From Streptomyces marianii (GTDB lineage Bacteria > Actinomycetota > Actinomycetes > Streptomycetales > Streptomycetaceae), in assembly GCF_005795905.1 (NCBI RefSeq), contig NZ_VAWE01000001.1, positions 558,001 to 622,000 of the forward strand: DNA of 64,000 nt, read 5' to 3'. Position 1 is the first letter of the stretch, and every line of letters starts with the position of its first letter. The position numbers were made by a program, and so were the translations under genes. The notes below the pieces were generated by a model. It ran no database searches. It was not told the origin of the DNA and was given only the letters and a program-made list of their open reading frames with translations. This document shows, one piece after another, positions 18,987-28,602 of this stretch.

Positions 18987-20836
18987 GGGGCCACTCCCAT
19001 GCGGTCGAGAACGGAGGACAGGACGCCGACGGCGTCGCAGCCCGCGAAGACGTAGGCGTCGACACCGGCGTGGCCGCCCGGCCGTCCGGCCAGGAAGACC
19101 TGCCGGGCACCGGCGGACCTGAGGGCCTTGGCGACTTCCTCGGCCTGCTCCTCGTACAGTGCGTCGCTGGAGCAGAGGCAGGCGACGGCGGCGCCGCTGC
19201 GCGCGAAGGCGTCAGCCGCCGTACCGGCGTCGACCGTCACGGGGTCGTGGACCGGTTCGACGCCGCCCGCCTGGAACAGGTTCGAGGCGAACGCGGCGCG
19301 CGCGGTGTGCGCGGAGGCGGGGCCGAGCGCGGCGAGGAAGACGCGGGGGCGGGCGCCGGTCGCGGCCAGGTGCGCGTCGGAGCGGGCGCGCAGGGCCTCG
19401 TAGTCCTCGTCGCGGCGGACACGGGGCAGGCCGCCCTCGTGGCGGGGCACCTCGGGCGCGGGCTCGCGCACGACGGGCTTCTCGGCGAGGAACGGGAACT
19501 CGCTGACGCCGGTGACGGGTTCACGGCGCTCGGCGAGCCTGCGCCTGCGCTCTTCCCAGGTGGCGGCGATGCGTTCGCCGACCAGGCCGGAGCGCAGGGC
19601 CTCGCCCTGACCGCCCGCGCGCTCCAGCTCCTGGAAGAACGCCCAGGCGGCGTGGGCGAGTTCGTCGGTGAGCCGCTCGACGTACCAGGAGCCGCCCGCG
19701 GGGTCGGCGACCCGGCCGAGGTGCGACTCCTCCAGGAGGATCGAGGAGGTGTTGCGCGCGATGCGGCGGGCGAACGCGTCCGGCAGGCCCAGTTCGTGGT
19801 CGAAGGGCAGCACGGTCACGGCGTCCGCACCGCCGACGCCCGCGCCGAGGCAGGCGATCGTGGTGCGCAGCATGTTCACGTACGGGTCTCGGCGGGTCAT
19901 CATCACCGGAGACGTCACCGCGTGCTGGCGCTGGGCCGCGCCCGCGCCCCCGGAGACACCGGACACCTCGGCGACGCGGGCCCACAGCCTGCGGGCGGCG
20001 CGCATCTTGGCGACGGTGAGGAACTGGTCGGCGGTGGCGGCGTAGCGGAACTCCAGCTGCCGGAAGGCGGTCCCGGCCGCCAGTCCGGCCGCGGTGAGGG
20101 CCCGCAGGTAGGCGACGCCGGTCGCGAGCGAGGCGCCGAGCTCCTGGGCGGCCGAGGCGCCTGCCTCGTGGTAGGGCAGCGCGTCCACGGTGAGCGCGCG
20201 CAGTTGCGGGTACCTGTCGTGGACGCGGCGGGCGAGCTCCGCGGCCGGTTCGGTGTCCACGGGGTCGCCGGTACGGGCGGACAGGCCCAGCGGGTCGGCG
20301 CCGAGGTTGCCGCGCGCCTCCTCGCGCGGGACGCCGCGCTCCTCGTACAGCCGCAGCAGTTCGGCGGCGGCGGCCGCGGTGTCCGCGCCGGCGTCGAGGA
20401 CGACCGGCGCGAGGTCGAGGTAGACGCCGTCCAGGGCCTGGGCGAGGCCCTGCACGGGCACGCCCGCGGCGCCGACGGTGAGCCAGAGCGAGGTGACGCC
20501 GTTCTCGAGGTCCGTGAGCACGGCCTCGTTGGTGCGGCCGGCCTCGGGCCGTCCGTGGCGCTGGCGCACGTCCCAGCCGCCGACGGGCCGGCCACCGCGC
20601 ACATAGGGCGCGAAGCCCGGATAGCCGGCGTCGGGCGCGGAGTCCCGCGCGGTGTAGAGGGGGCTCGCCACGAGCCCGTCGTCCAGGGCTGTCGTCAGCG
20701 CCTCTTCGGCCGCCGCACCCGACACGTCCTTGCCCGATTTGCGCAGCACACCCTCGACGAGGCGCTGCCACTGCTCATGGGTGGCGTCGGGGAACTCGGC
20801 GGCGAGCGTAAGCCCGTCATCAGGCAGAACCGTCAT
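18983..20836 (-). CDS. mutA: Methylmalonyl-CoA mutase, small subunit
   Basis: A 617-residue non-catalytic beta subunit. It shares the barrel fold ([36 protein letters not shown]), but the C-terminal B12-like domain reads [15 protein letters not shown] where the catalytic subunit has DGHDRG, so it lacks the cobalt-ligating His, as expected for MutA. First gene of the operon, with ATG at 20836. A 13-bp palindrome lies 69-81 bp upstream. Confidence 0.96.
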   Translation of the reverse strand: MTVLPDDGLTLAAEFPDATHEQWQRLVEGVLRKSGKDVSGAAAEEALTTALDDGLVASPLYTARDSAPDAGYPGFAPYVRGGRPVGGWDVRQRHGRPEAGRTNEAVLTDLENGVTSLWLTVGAAGVPVQGLAQALDGVYLDLAPVVLDAGADTAAAAAELLRLYEERGVPREEARGNLGADPLGLSARTGDPVDTEPAAELARRVHDRYPQLRALTVDALPYHEAGASAAQELGASLATGVAYLRALTAAGLAAGTAFRQLEFRYAATADQFLTVAKMRAARRLWARVAEVSGVSGGAGAAQRQHAVTSPVMMTRRDPYVNMLRTTIACLGAGVGGADAVTVLPFDHELGLPDAFARRIARNTSSILLEESHLGRVADPAGGSWYVERLTDELAHAAWAFFQELERAGGQGEALRSGLVGERIAATWEERRRRLAERREPVTGVSEFPFLAEKPVVREPAPEVPRHEGGLPRVRRDEDYEALRARSDAHLAATGARPRVFLAALGPASAHTARAAFASNLFQAGGVEPVHDPVTVDAGTAADAFARSGAAVACLCSSDALYEEQAEEVAKALRSAGARQVFLAGRPGGHAGVDAYVFAGCDAVGVLSSVLDRMGVAP

Positions 20837-20904
20837 GCTCGGATGCTAGGGCAGGGTTACGGATGAGCAGCAGAGGAGACGGCTGTGACCTTGCTCGCTG
20901 AATT

Positions 20905-20917
20905 GGCACTCAGTGCC
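20905..20917. promoter_or_regulatory. Palindrome upstream of mutA
   Basis: GGCACTCAGTGCC is a perfect 6-1-6 palindrome inside the wider near-palindrome TTGGCACTCAGTGCCGCCAA. It lies 69-81 bp before the mutA ATG in a slightly AT-richer intergenic stretch. It is a candidate operator; the left half resembles a CIRCE half-site but the usual 9-bp spacer is absent. Confidence 0.4.
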
Positions 20918-21010
20918 GCCAAGGCAGCCCGACACGGGCGGGATGTCCGGTGTGCACCCGCGCGAACCGCACCTGATACCTCGTAAGCGGATATTCTGCG
21001 CGAATCGCCC

Positions 21011-21556
21011 TCAATGGCCCGCGAGCAGTTTCACCGCGATGACGCTGACCCCGATGACGGTGTCCACGATGCCGGAGAGGAGTGCGCTGAGCGGGCCGTT
21101 GCCCATGCGCAGTCCGGTCCGCCAGCCCCACAGGAACAAGGCGACGACCTCGACCGCCGCGCTCAGGAGCAGCGCGGTCCCCAGGTCGAGCGCGCCCAGC
21201 GCCGAGACGCCGATCAGCGCGAGGGGCCCCACCGCGGTGAGCAGCAGCGGGCTGGAGACGTACAGCGCGGCGCGGATCTCCTGGAGGGTCGCGGAGCGCC
21301 CGGTGAGCGCCCGGTGCGACTGCTCGTCGGCGACGAGGGTGGCCAGCCAGATCCCGAGCGCGGTCACGGTCACGGTGAGGGCGGACTCCAGGAGCTCAGG
21401 GTGTGCCGTTTCGGCGAGGGCGACCACGACGGCGGTGAGGGTGATGGTCGCGTAGATGCGTTCCTTGAGCCGCGCCGCAGCGGTGTCGCCCGCCCGCGCG
21501 GCGGTGGCCGCCGCCTCCGGAGCCGCCCCCGGGCCCTGCTGTCCCGACGCCACCAT
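21011..21556 (-). CDS. Conserved small integral membrane protein
   Basis: A 181-residue protein with an Ala-rich cytoplasmic N-terminus and four or five membrane helices (about 35-50, 58-76, 97-117, 122-142, 157-177). The RLKERIYATITLTAVVVALA opening and VADEQSHRALTG loop are recognisable as a family frequent in actinomycetes but without an assigned role. The gene is 174 bp upstream of mutA on the same strand. No ion-binding or catalytic motif is seen. Confidence 0.82.
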   Translation of the reverse strand: MVASGQQGPGAAPEAAATAARAGDTAAARLKERIYATITLTAVVVALAETAHPELLESALTVTVTALGIWLATLVADEQSHRALTGRSATLQEIRAALYVSSPLLLTAVGPLALIGVSALGALDLGTALLLSAAVEVVALFLWGWRTGLRMGNGPLSALLSGIVDTVIGVSVIAVKLLAGH

Positions 21557-21902
21557 CGATCACCGGCCCTTTCCGATGGCACACCGTAGGGGCCGGTGGC
21601 AGGCTCGGGCGCGGCGCAGCGCGGTGGTTGGGCCGCTCGGGGGAAGCGCGCCGCGGCCCGGCGGCGGGGGACGGCCGTCGGGACGCCGGGGGACGGCACG
21701 CCGGGAGCCGTGTGCGGCGTGTCGCGCCCGGCACCAGCGCCCCGGCGCAGTGCAGCGACCAGTACCGCGCGGTGAAGCGATCAGCACGCTGACCCGCGTG
21801 GATCACCTGGAGGCACGGGCGGAAGGCGCGCGGTCGGGCGCGGGTGCAGCCGCCAGTACCCCGTGCGGGCGCCCCTCTCGCCGCCCGGCACCGATCCTCA
21901 CG
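21557..21902. other. Intergenic region, nothing recognised
   Basis: About 345 bp between two minus-strand genes. Open frames here are shadows with no homology signal; no repeat or strong hairpin was seen. Confidence 0.4.
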
Positions 21903-22421
21903 TCAGCGCCCCGTGCCGCGCGGCACGGCGACATCCGTGAGCAGGGAGCCCCCGGGGGCGGCCTCGGGCCAGGACTTCTGCTGGGTGAGCACCGCGATGG
22001 CCGCGGTCGGGAACTTCTCCTCGACCCGCTGGAGGGTGTCGCCGAGACCTTCCGACGCCATCAGCAGAACGAACTCCTCGAGGGCCGGGTTGTGGCCGAC
22101 GAGGAGCAAGGTGGCCACGTCGTCCGGGGTCTCCCGAACGACGGCGAGCAGGTCCGCGGCGTCCGCGCCGTAGAGCCGGGGGTCATGGCGCGTCCGCGGA
22201 CCGGCGGGGAGCTCCCCGGCCGCGAGGTCCCAGGTCTCGCGGGCCCGCACGGCGGGTGAGCACAGCACCAGGTCCGGGACGCAGTCGGCGTCCCTCAGCC
22301 AGCGGCCCGCGGCGGGTGCGTCGCGCTGCCCGCGCTCGGCCAGCGGCCGTCGCACATCGGCCACACCGGGCGGCCGGGCGGACTTCGCATGCCTGAGGAC
22401 GACCAGTCGTCGGAGAGTCAT
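21903..22421 (-). CDS. SixA-like histidine phosphatase
   Basis: A 172-residue histidine phosphatase. The RHAK signature (VVLRHAKSA, His about 11), the SPAVRARETWDLA segment and the C-terminal LLVGHNPALEEF catalytic region match the SixA branch, whose founding member dephosphorylates phosphohistidine on HPt domains. The ATG at 22421 is preferred over an upstream in-frame start that would run through a Gly/Pro-rich leader. A 15-bp duplication (GGGCCTCCACCCGTC, twice) sits at the 5' end. Single gene. Confidence 0.9.
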   Translation of the reverse strand: MTLRRLVVLRHAKSARPPGVADVRRPLAERGQRDAPAAGRWLRDADCVPDLVLCSPAVRARETWDLAAGELPAGPRTRHDPRLYGADAADLLAVVRETPDDVATLLLVGHNPALEEFVLLMASEGLGDTLQRVEEKFPTAAIAVLTQQKSWPEAAPGGSLLTDVAVPRGTGR

Positions 22422-22825
22422 GGGGCCTCCACCCGTCGGGCCTCCACCCGTCGGTGAGCGGCGACAGTCTGTGCGCCGCAAGCCTTCCACCCCCCGGCGG
22501 CCCGGGCCAGTGCACGCACGCGGTTGACGCTACCCCGCTGCGGGGAACGCGCGCGAGTGCTCCCCGGACGAGGGCCCGGGGGCCGGGACCCGGGGCCCGC
22601 ACCACCAGCGAGCCCGGGGCCCTGGCGGGAGCCGGGGGAAGCCGGAGGGGCGGCTTCCCGGCCGGAGGGGCGGCTTCCCGGTGTGATCGAGCCCAGGACC
22701 CGCACCTCGCGCGCCCGGTGCACGCCGGCGCGTTGCCCGGCAGGCCGTGCGGGGAGCCTCCGTGTGACCGCGCCGTCGCATCGCCACCTTCTACCGCTGG
22801 GGAGCGCAGGGTCCCTCACGACGTC
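22422..22825. other. Intergenic region with short duplications
   Basis: About 400 bp without a gene. It contains GGGCCTCCACCCGTC twice in tandem from about 22424, and a 20-bp tandem duplication (GGAGGGGCGGCTTCCCGGCC type) at about 22643-22682. These look like recent slippage events. Confidence 0.5.
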
Positions 22826-24226
22826 TCAGGCGGGCAGCGGCCTGCGATCGGCCCATGGGCGGGCCTTCTCCAGTTCGGCGGCGAGGGACAGCAGCGTCGT
22901 CTCGTCGTCACGACGACCGACGAGTTGTACGGCCAGGGGCAGTCCTCCGGCGGTGAACCCTGCCGGGACCGAGGCCGCGGGGTTACCGGTGACGTTCCAC
23001 AGCGCGCAGTACGCGATCATCGGCATGGACCGCAGGGCCGCCCGCACCGTTCCCGTGCCCGTCAACCGGCCTTCCACGGGCGGGAGTCCGGCGATCGTCG
23101 GGGTGAGCAGCACGTCGACCCCGTCGAACACGCGGTTCGCCTTGACCGCCGTCCTCTCCCCCTGGCTCATGGCCCAGCGCGTGACACCGGGCCGAACCCA
23201 GGTGCCGAGACGGACGGTCTGGCGGGTACGGCGCTCGAGTCGGGCGTAGTCGTCCACCGCGGACGCCTCGGTGCGCAGACCGGCGAAGAACTGCGGCACG
23301 AAGGACGCGGTGGGGTCGGGGTAGTGGGGGTCGATCTCCTCGACGTGGTGGCCCAGTTCGGCCAGCAGACCGGCCGTCCCCGTCACGGCCTCGACGACCT
23401 CCGGCGCCGGCCGCACTCCTCGCGCGGCGGGCCGGGTCGACCAGCCGATCCGCAGCCGGGGCGGTTCGGCGGCCGCGGCCGCGGCGAAGGAGCCGGCCGG
23501 TTCGCGGGCGCGGAACAGGTCCCCGGGGAGGGAACCGCGGATCGCGTCGTGGACGAGGGCGGAGTCCTCGACCGAGCGCGTCAGCGGACCGAGTACCCCC
23601 AGCCCCCACCACAGGTGCGGCTGCGGCGCGGTGCTCACCCGCCCGCGGGTGGGCTTCAGGCCGAACAGACCGCAGCAGGCGGCCGGGATCCGGATGGAGC
23701 CGCCGCCGTCGCCACCGATGGCAGCCGGAACCAGTCCGGCCGCGACCGCCGCCGCCGAGCCGCCGCTGGATCCGCCGGGCGAGCGTTCCCCGGACCAGGG
23801 ATTGCGGGTGCTGCCGTGCGCCGACGACTCGGTGAACGGGAACAGCCCGAACTCGGGCATGTTCGTCTTGCCGAGGACGACCGCACCCGCGGCGCGCAGC
23901 CGTCGCACGACCTCGGAATCCGCCGGCGCGGGGCGGGTGTTGGCGGCGGTGCCGAACGTCGTCACACGACCCTCGACGTCGTTCTCCTCCTTGATCGCCA
24001 CCGGTACGCCGTGCAGCGGGCCGCGCTCGTCCGCGGCGGTGGCGTCCCTCCGGCCGGCCTCGGCCAGCGCCTCCTCGGCCATGACGGCGGTGAAGGCGTT
24101 GAGGGTGACGTCGTACCGTTCGATGCGGGCGAGCAGCAGTTCGGCGAGCTCCCTTGCCGACACCTCGCCCGAGCGGACGGCCGCCGCCTGTCCGGCGACG
24201 CCCGCGTACGCAAGATCGTCCGTCAT
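22826..24226 (-). CDS. Amidase (amidase-signature family)
   Basis: A 466-residue amidase-signature hydrolase. The Ser-cisSer-Lys triad is visible: Lys 79 in VAIKEENDVEG, cis-Ser in GGSSGGSAAAVAAGLVP (about 153-154) and nucleophile Ser 177 in GGDGGGSIRIPA. It hydrolyses carboxamides; the substrate cannot be read from sequence. It is not a GatA candidate because no gatB/gatC genes adjoin. ATG at 24226 follows a short AT-richer spacer. Cytoplasmic, single gene. Confidence 0.93.
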   Translation of the reverse strand: MTDDLAYAGVAGQAAAVRSGEVSARELAELLLARIERYDVTLNAFTAVMAEEALAEAGRRDATAADERGPLHGVPVAIKEENDVEGRVTTFGTAANTRPAPADSEVVRRLRAAGAVVLGKTNMPEFGLFPFTESSAHGSTRNPWSGERSPGGSSGGSAAAVAAGLVPAAIGGDGGGSIRIPAACCGLFGLKPTRGRVSTAPQPHLWWGLGVLGPLTRSVEDSALVHDAIRGSLPGDLFRAREPAGSFAAAAAAEPPRLRIGWSTRPAARGVRPAPEVVEAVTGTAGLLAELGHHVEEIDPHYPDPTASFVPQFFAGLRTEASAVDDYARLERRTRQTVRLGTWVRPGVTRWAMSQGERTAVKANRVFDGVDVLLTPTIAGLPPVEGRLTGTGTVRAALRSMPMIAYCALWNVTGNPAASVPAGFTAGGLPLAVQLVGRRDDETTLLSLAAELEKARPWADRRPLPA

Positions 24227-24455
24227 GACCGGGAACGTACATCCCGGCGCCGCCCCCGAAGAAGCGCCCCTCACATGTGATGCCGATCACATCACGATGG
24301 CCGGGACGGCGAGGCGGGGGGCGCCGGGGTGGGGAAGGGACGTCGAGGGGAGCCGGGTGGTCGGGGCGGCCTGTGCACCGAGCCGCGCGGACGGCGCTCC
24401 GCCCCGCCCGCCCCCACTCCCTCCCGATTTCTCGGTCCCGGGCCCGACCAGGTAC

Positions 24456-25862
24456 TCACGCCCAGGTCTGCGAGTAGTACTCCCGGTAGTTCCTGCGGCC
24501 CTGGGCCGTCTGGATCCAGCGGCTGACGACGAGCAGGACCAGGCTCGCGCCGATGACGCCGATGCCGGGGGCGACGGCGCCGAGGGGGCCGAGCTCGGCG
24601 GCGATGTCCGTGACGATCCCCGGCCCGGACCTACCGCCCCACGGTGGAGCCGCACCGCCCCCGGCGGCTCCCGCACCGGGCGCGGGGCTCTCGGGTGCCG
24701 GAGCCGACGGATCGGCCGGGGCGGCGGGCCGCCCGTCCGACCCCGCGCCGCCCTGCGCTCCGGGGGCCTGACCGATGAGTGCCACCCCGAGCGAAGCCAT
24801 GGCGGTGGTGACCGGCTGGAAGTAGGTGGTGCCGCCGCTGTCGCAGTCGCCGGTGCCACCCGAGGTGACGCCGAGCGCGATGCCCTGGGCGAACAACGGG
24901 CCGCCGCTGTCCCCGGATTCGGCGCAGACCGTCGTCTCGATCAGCCCGCCGACCGTGCCCTCGGGGTAGTTGACGGTCGCGTTGAGCGCGGTCACCCGTC
25001 CCGAGCGCAGTCCCGTGGTGCTGCCGCTGCGGAAGACCTCCTGGCCGACGGAGGGGTCGGCGGCCCCGCTGATCCGCACGCCCCTGTTCTCCCCGATCGC
25101 CACTATGTCGGCACCCGCCGGGTCGGGCACGGAGCTCTCGTCGTACCGCACCAGGGAGAAGTCGCCGCCGGGGAAGCTCCCGGCGACCGTGCTGCCGACC
25201 CGGTCGTTCCGTCCGCGGTCGCCGAACCACGTGGTGCCCACGGGCCCGCAGTGGCCGGCCGTCAGAATGAACGACCGCTGCCCGTCCGTGACGTTGAAAC
25301 CGGCGGAGCAGCGGCTGTTCCCGCCGAACATCGGCGCGGCGCCGTTCAGACGGGTGGTGAAGGTGCCCGGGTTGCGTTCCATGCGGACGAAGCCGCCGAT
25401 GTCCTCGGCGAGTTCCGTGAGCCGTGACCAGTCGGAGGCGGAGACCGTGCGGTCGGCGCGCACCACGACCTCGTTGGTGCGGTAGTCCACCACCCATGCG
25501 GTGCCCGGCACCCGGGGGGCTCCGCGCAGGGTCTCGGTGGCCGAGTGGAGTTCGTCCATGCTGTGGCGCACGGTCTTGGGGTTCGCCCCGGCCCGGCGCA
25601 CCTCGGCCGCCGCGCCGGGGTCGGTCACCGCGACGACCGGGCGGCCGTCGGCCCCGATCCAGCTCCCGGCGGTACGGGACGTGCCGAGCCGTTCGACCAC
25701 TTCCCCACCGGGGTCGGCGGCCCGTGTGGTGGGTGCCGCGGCCGCGCCGGGAGGTCGTGTCTCCCCGGCCATGGCATCGGAGACCATCAGCGAGCCGCAG
25801 ACCAGCCCGCCGACCGCCGCCAGCCGGGCGATCCGCTGAAGGTTTCGTCGTGCGTGCCTCAT
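24456..25862 (-). CDS. Membrane-anchored streptogrisin-type serine protease
   Basis: A 468-residue secreted protease of the S1 (alpha-lytic/streptogrisin) family. It has a signal peptide (to about residue 31, AMA) and a pro-region of about 145 residues. The mature domain begins near FGGNSRCSAGF with catalytic His 204 (TAGHC), Asp 234 (GGDFSLVRY) and Ser 319 (GDSGGPL). A Pro/Ala-rich linker and a membrane helix at about 425-447 with a short cytoplasmic tail follow. Soluble streptogrisins lack the last two parts, so this enzyme is probably tethered to the cell surface. ATG at 25862 is chosen over TTG at 25874. Confidence 0.93.
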   Translation of the reverse strand: MRHARRNLQRIARLAAVGGLVCGSLMVSDAMAGETRPPGAAAAPTTRAADPGGEVVERLGTSRTAGSWIGADGRPVVAVTDPGAAAEVRRAGANPKTVRHSMDELHSATETLRGAPRVPGTAWVVDYRTNEVVVRADRTVSASDWSRLTELAEDIGGFVRMERNPGTFTTRLNGAAPMFGGNSRCSAGFNVTDGQRSFILTAGHCGPVGTTWFGDRGRNDRVGSTVAGSFPGGDFSLVRYDESSVPDPAGADIVAIGENRGVRISGAADPSVGQEVFRSGSTTGLRSGRVTALNATVNYPEGTVGGLIETTVCAESGDSGGPLFAQGIALGVTSGGTGDCDSGGTTYFQPVTTAMASLGVALIGQAPGAQGGAGSDGRPAAPADPSAPAPESPAPGAGAAGGGAAPPWGGRSGPGIVTDIAAELGPLGAVAPGIGVIGASLVLLVVSRWIQTAQGRRNYREYYSQTWA

Positions 25863-26184
25863 CCGCGGCCCCAAGGTCGTACCGACACGGTGTCACCAGG
25901 TGTACGGGGCCCAGGAAGCGGCCTGGACCCCACCGTCTATACGCGGCTCGGCGCGGCGTCGTTCAACCGGGGTGTCCACGGACTCGCGGAAGGGGCGCTC
26001 AAGGCCCCGCTTGACCAGGGAGAACCACTGACGCAGCAGCTCACCGGCGATGAATGGGACCGCAGCGCCCGATACAGCCACGAGTCGTGCTCCAACACAG
26101 CTGGCTGGACAGACGCACAGCAGCCGACGGCACACCCCTGCCTCGCCATGGAAACGACGCCCGAAGAAGCCCGTCTGACCCGGA
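25863..26184. other. Intergenic region of lower GC, nothing assigned
   Basis: About 320 bp between two minus-strand genes, visibly less GC-rich than its neighbours. Open frames cross it on both strands but show no family motif, ribosome site or codon pattern that would support a gene. Confidence 0.4.
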
Positions 26185-26757
26185 TCAGGGCCGGCCGGGG
26201 CCCGTCCGGCCGTCGGGGCCCGCCTTCCGGCGGTACCCGGAGGCGCGGTCAGACGCCCCTTGGCGAGCGGCGACCCGGCATACCTCCTGCGCGGCGCCCG
26301 GGGCCTCGAGGAGCATCGTCCCGGCCTCCCGCCCCTCGTGGTGAATGCGCAGCCGTGCGCCGTCGGCGATGACGCGCAGCTCGGGCCAGGGATGCCGCCA
26401 CAAGAGGGCCGAGCGCTCCCACATCTGCACTCCGTGGTTGGTCACCAGGAGTTGGTACTGCGGGCCCTCATGAGCCGAGGGCGGAGAGTGCTCGGTGTAC
26501 GGGGGCCGGACGGTATAGGTGCCGACAAGGCTCTCGCCGGGTTCCAGGGCCTCGTTCCGGATACCGCGCTGACGGCCGATCCGCGACCCGGTCCAGCCCC
26601 CGAGTCCCGCCGCCGCCAGAGCGGCACCCACCGTGGCCCAACCAGGCAGGTCGGCCCGGCTTCCGAAACCCAGGACCGCCAACGCCGCGACGAGTGCCGT
26701 CACGACGGCGCCCGACAGCCTGGCTCCTCGGACGCGCCGGTCCCCGCCCTGGTCCAT
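26185..26757 (-). CDS. Two-helix membrane protein, unknown
   Basis: A 190-residue protein: a short basic N-terminus, two membrane helices (about 14-33 and 39-56), then a soluble domain (EPGESLVGTYTVRPPY ... YQLLVTNHGVQMWER ... ELRVIADGARLRIHHEG). Its strand-rich pattern resembles bacterial PH-like domains. GGAAAGG lies about 12 bp before the ATG at 26757. The function is unknown; a lipid- or protein-binding membrane adaptor is only a guess. Confidence 0.75.
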   Translation of the reverse strand: MDQGGDRRVRGARLSGAVVTALVAALAVLGFGSRADLPGWATVGAALAAAGLGGWTGSRIGRQRGIRNEALEPGESLVGTYTVRPPYTEHSPPSAHEGPQYQLLVTNHGVQMWERSALLWRHPWPELRVIADGARLRIHHEGREAGTMLLEAPGAAQEVCRVAARQGASDRASGYRRKAGPDGRTGPGRP

Positions 26758-26996
26758 GTGTGCGGCCCTTTCCGTGTGGTCTCGACAGTCCCGGTGCGGT
26801 CCTGGCGGCCGTGATCCTGGCTGTCGACTGTCTTGGCCGCCGGTGTTCTCGGCTCCCGGACGGGCTGCCGACGTCCTCGTGCACTTCGGGACACCGGGAT
26901 GATACGCAGGGCCGAGGCGTGCCCGGTCGCAGGGCTCCGACCGTTGCTTCGAGCGCCGGATACCGGCGGCTGCCGACATGCCCGGCAGGACGGCCG

Positions 26997-27584
26997 TCAG
27001 GAGTCCCGGGGGACGCCCCCCTGCGTCTGACGGGACTGCCGGGCCCGGAGGACCGCGGCCGTCCGGGCGCACCACTCGGACGTCTCCTGTTCGAAGCGCA
27101 GGCCCCGCAGACAGGTCAGGTACGGGCCGACGCGGTCCGCGGTGGCGAGAAAGGCGTCCTCGTCGAGTTCGCCGCGCAGCCGTCGCAGGAAGCGCTCGAA
27201 GAAGTCGGTCTTGGCGGCGGCCGTGGCGGCTCGTTCGTCGAGCTGTTCGATCACGGGTGCCATGGGTGCGCTGTCCACGGCCTGCACCTTGACCAGGAGG
27301 TCGTCGCGGATGAAGGACGGTTTCGCGGCGGTCTCCGCGAAGCGCGCCAGTTCCTCAAGACCCTCTTCGGTGATGGTGAACAGCCGCTTCGGCGGACGGG
27401 ACTCCTGGATCACCTGGCGGCCCTCGACCAGTCCGGCCCTCTCCAGTTTCGTCAGCTCGAGATACAGCTGCTGCGGAAGGGCGTGCCAGAAATTCGCCAC
27501 CCCGAGGTCGAAGGACTTCGCGAGCTGGTACCCGCTGGACTCCCCGTCCAGCAGTGCCGCGAGCACCGCATGGCGCAGCGCCAT
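26997..27584 (-). CDS. PadR-family transcription regulator
   Basis: A 195-residue PadR regulator. The N-terminal winged helix (LRHAVLAALLDGESSGYQLA, KLERAGLVEGRQV, KRLFTITEEGLEEL) is followed by a C-terminal dimerisation helix bundle (about 100-185). PadR proteins repress neighbouring stress or efflux genes; no obvious divergent target exists here. ATG at 27584 is supported by GGAGG about 6 bp upstream. Confidence 0.92.
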   Translation of the reverse strand: MALRHAVLAALLDGESSGYQLAKSFDLGVANFWHALPQQLYLELTKLERAGLVEGRQVIQESRPPKRLFTITEEGLEELARFAETAAKPSFIRDDLLVKVQAVDSAPMAPVIEQLDERAATAAAKTDFFERFLRRLRGELDEDAFLATADRVGPYLTCLRGLRFEQETSEWCARTAAVLRARQSRQTQGGVPRDS

Positions 27585-27834
27585 GACTCCGCCTCCCGCT
27601 CCGTGTCGTTTCCCGGTCCGTGCCGTCGTCAGCGTACTCAACGGCATGAGTAGTCACTTCGTTGAGCGGACGGCTGGGCTGAGGTGCGTCGACGGACCGG
27701 CTCCACGCCGAGCCGTGCGCCCGTCGCCGGAACGCCCCGGGGTGGCGGGCGCGCGCCGGTCTCGCCGGGTGAACAGGTCAGCCGACGGGGCCGGTTCGGG
27801 CCGTGGCCCGTTCCCGCCGACACGCTCAGGGCCT

Positions 27835-28602
27835 TCACGGGTCCGTGCCGGGCGGGTACCCGTACTCGCCGTAGAGCCGTACGAAACGGGCCGGCACGAT
27901 GGTCCGGCGCGGGGTGAGGCCCCGGGCCGTCCGCTCGTACAGCCGCACCTGTTCCCGCCCACCCGGACCGATCGGCTGGACAAGTCTGCCCCCGACGCGC
28001 AACTGCCCGACCAGTGGTTCCGGCACTTCCGGGAAGGCCGCCGAGACGACGACGGCGTCGTAGGGCGCCCGTTCCGGTGAGCCGAGCGTGCCGTCGGAGG
28101 CGGTGACCGAGACGTTGCCGACGCCCGCCCGGGACAGCCTGCGGCGGGCCTGGCCCGCCATGTCGGCCCAGCGCTCCAGACTGACGACCTCCCCGGCGAG
28201 GCGGGCCAGCACGGCGGCCTGGAAACCGTAGCCGGTACCGACCTCCAGGACTCGCTCGCCACCGGTCAGACCGAGCGCCTCCACCATCAGTGCCACGAGG
28301 CTCGGCTGGGTGGTCACCTGTCCGTGCGGAAGGGGAACGGGGATGTCGAGACAGGCGGAAACGGCCTCCGCACGGGGGACGAAGTCGGCCCGATGGACGC
28401 TTCGCAGGGCTTCGAGGACACGCTCGTCCCGCACGCCCGCGGCCCGGGAAGCCCGGACCAGGTCCTCGGGACCCGGCCCTTGGCCCCACCCGTGTCGGTC
28501 CTCTCGCTCCGGGGACGGCCCTGGCGACGCGCCCCATGAGGACTCCGACCGCGGCTCCGGCGACGACCCGGGAGACGGCTTCGGCCGCGGCCGCCGGGAC
28601 AT
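27835..28602 (-). CDS. pcm: Protein-L-isoaspartate O-methyltransferase
   Basis: A 255-residue SAM-dependent methyltransferase that starts repair of isoaspartyl damage in proteins. The N-terminal LVRASRAAGVRDERVLEAL, the SAM loop VLEVGTGYGFQAAVLA (about 117-132) and the C-terminal VGGRLVQPIG are characteristic of PCMT. The first 45 residues are Pro/Arg/Ser-rich and not conserved, so a later start is possible. ATG at 28602 has AGGGGGC upstream. Single gene. Confidence 0.9.
   Translation of the reverse strand: MSRRPRPKPSPGSSPEPRSESSWGASPGPSPEREDRHGWGQGPGPEDLVRASRAAGVRDERVLEALRSVHRADFVPRAEAVSACLDIPVPLPHGQVTTQPSLVALMVEALGLTGGERVLEVGTGYGFQAAVLARLAGEVVSLERWADMAGQARRRLSRAGVGNVSVTASDGTLGSPERAPYDAVVVSAAFPEVPEPLVGQLRVGGRLVQPIGPGGREQVRLYERTARGLTPRRTIVPARFVRLYGEYGYPPGTDP

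Noticed and set aside
20905..20925. CIRCE/HrcA box upstream of mutA
   Set aside because: Only one half-site resembles CIRCE and the 9-bp spacer and second half are missing; mutase genes are not known heat-shock targets.
22643..22682. CRISPR-like repeat
   Set aside because: Only two tandem copies without spacers; simple slippage.
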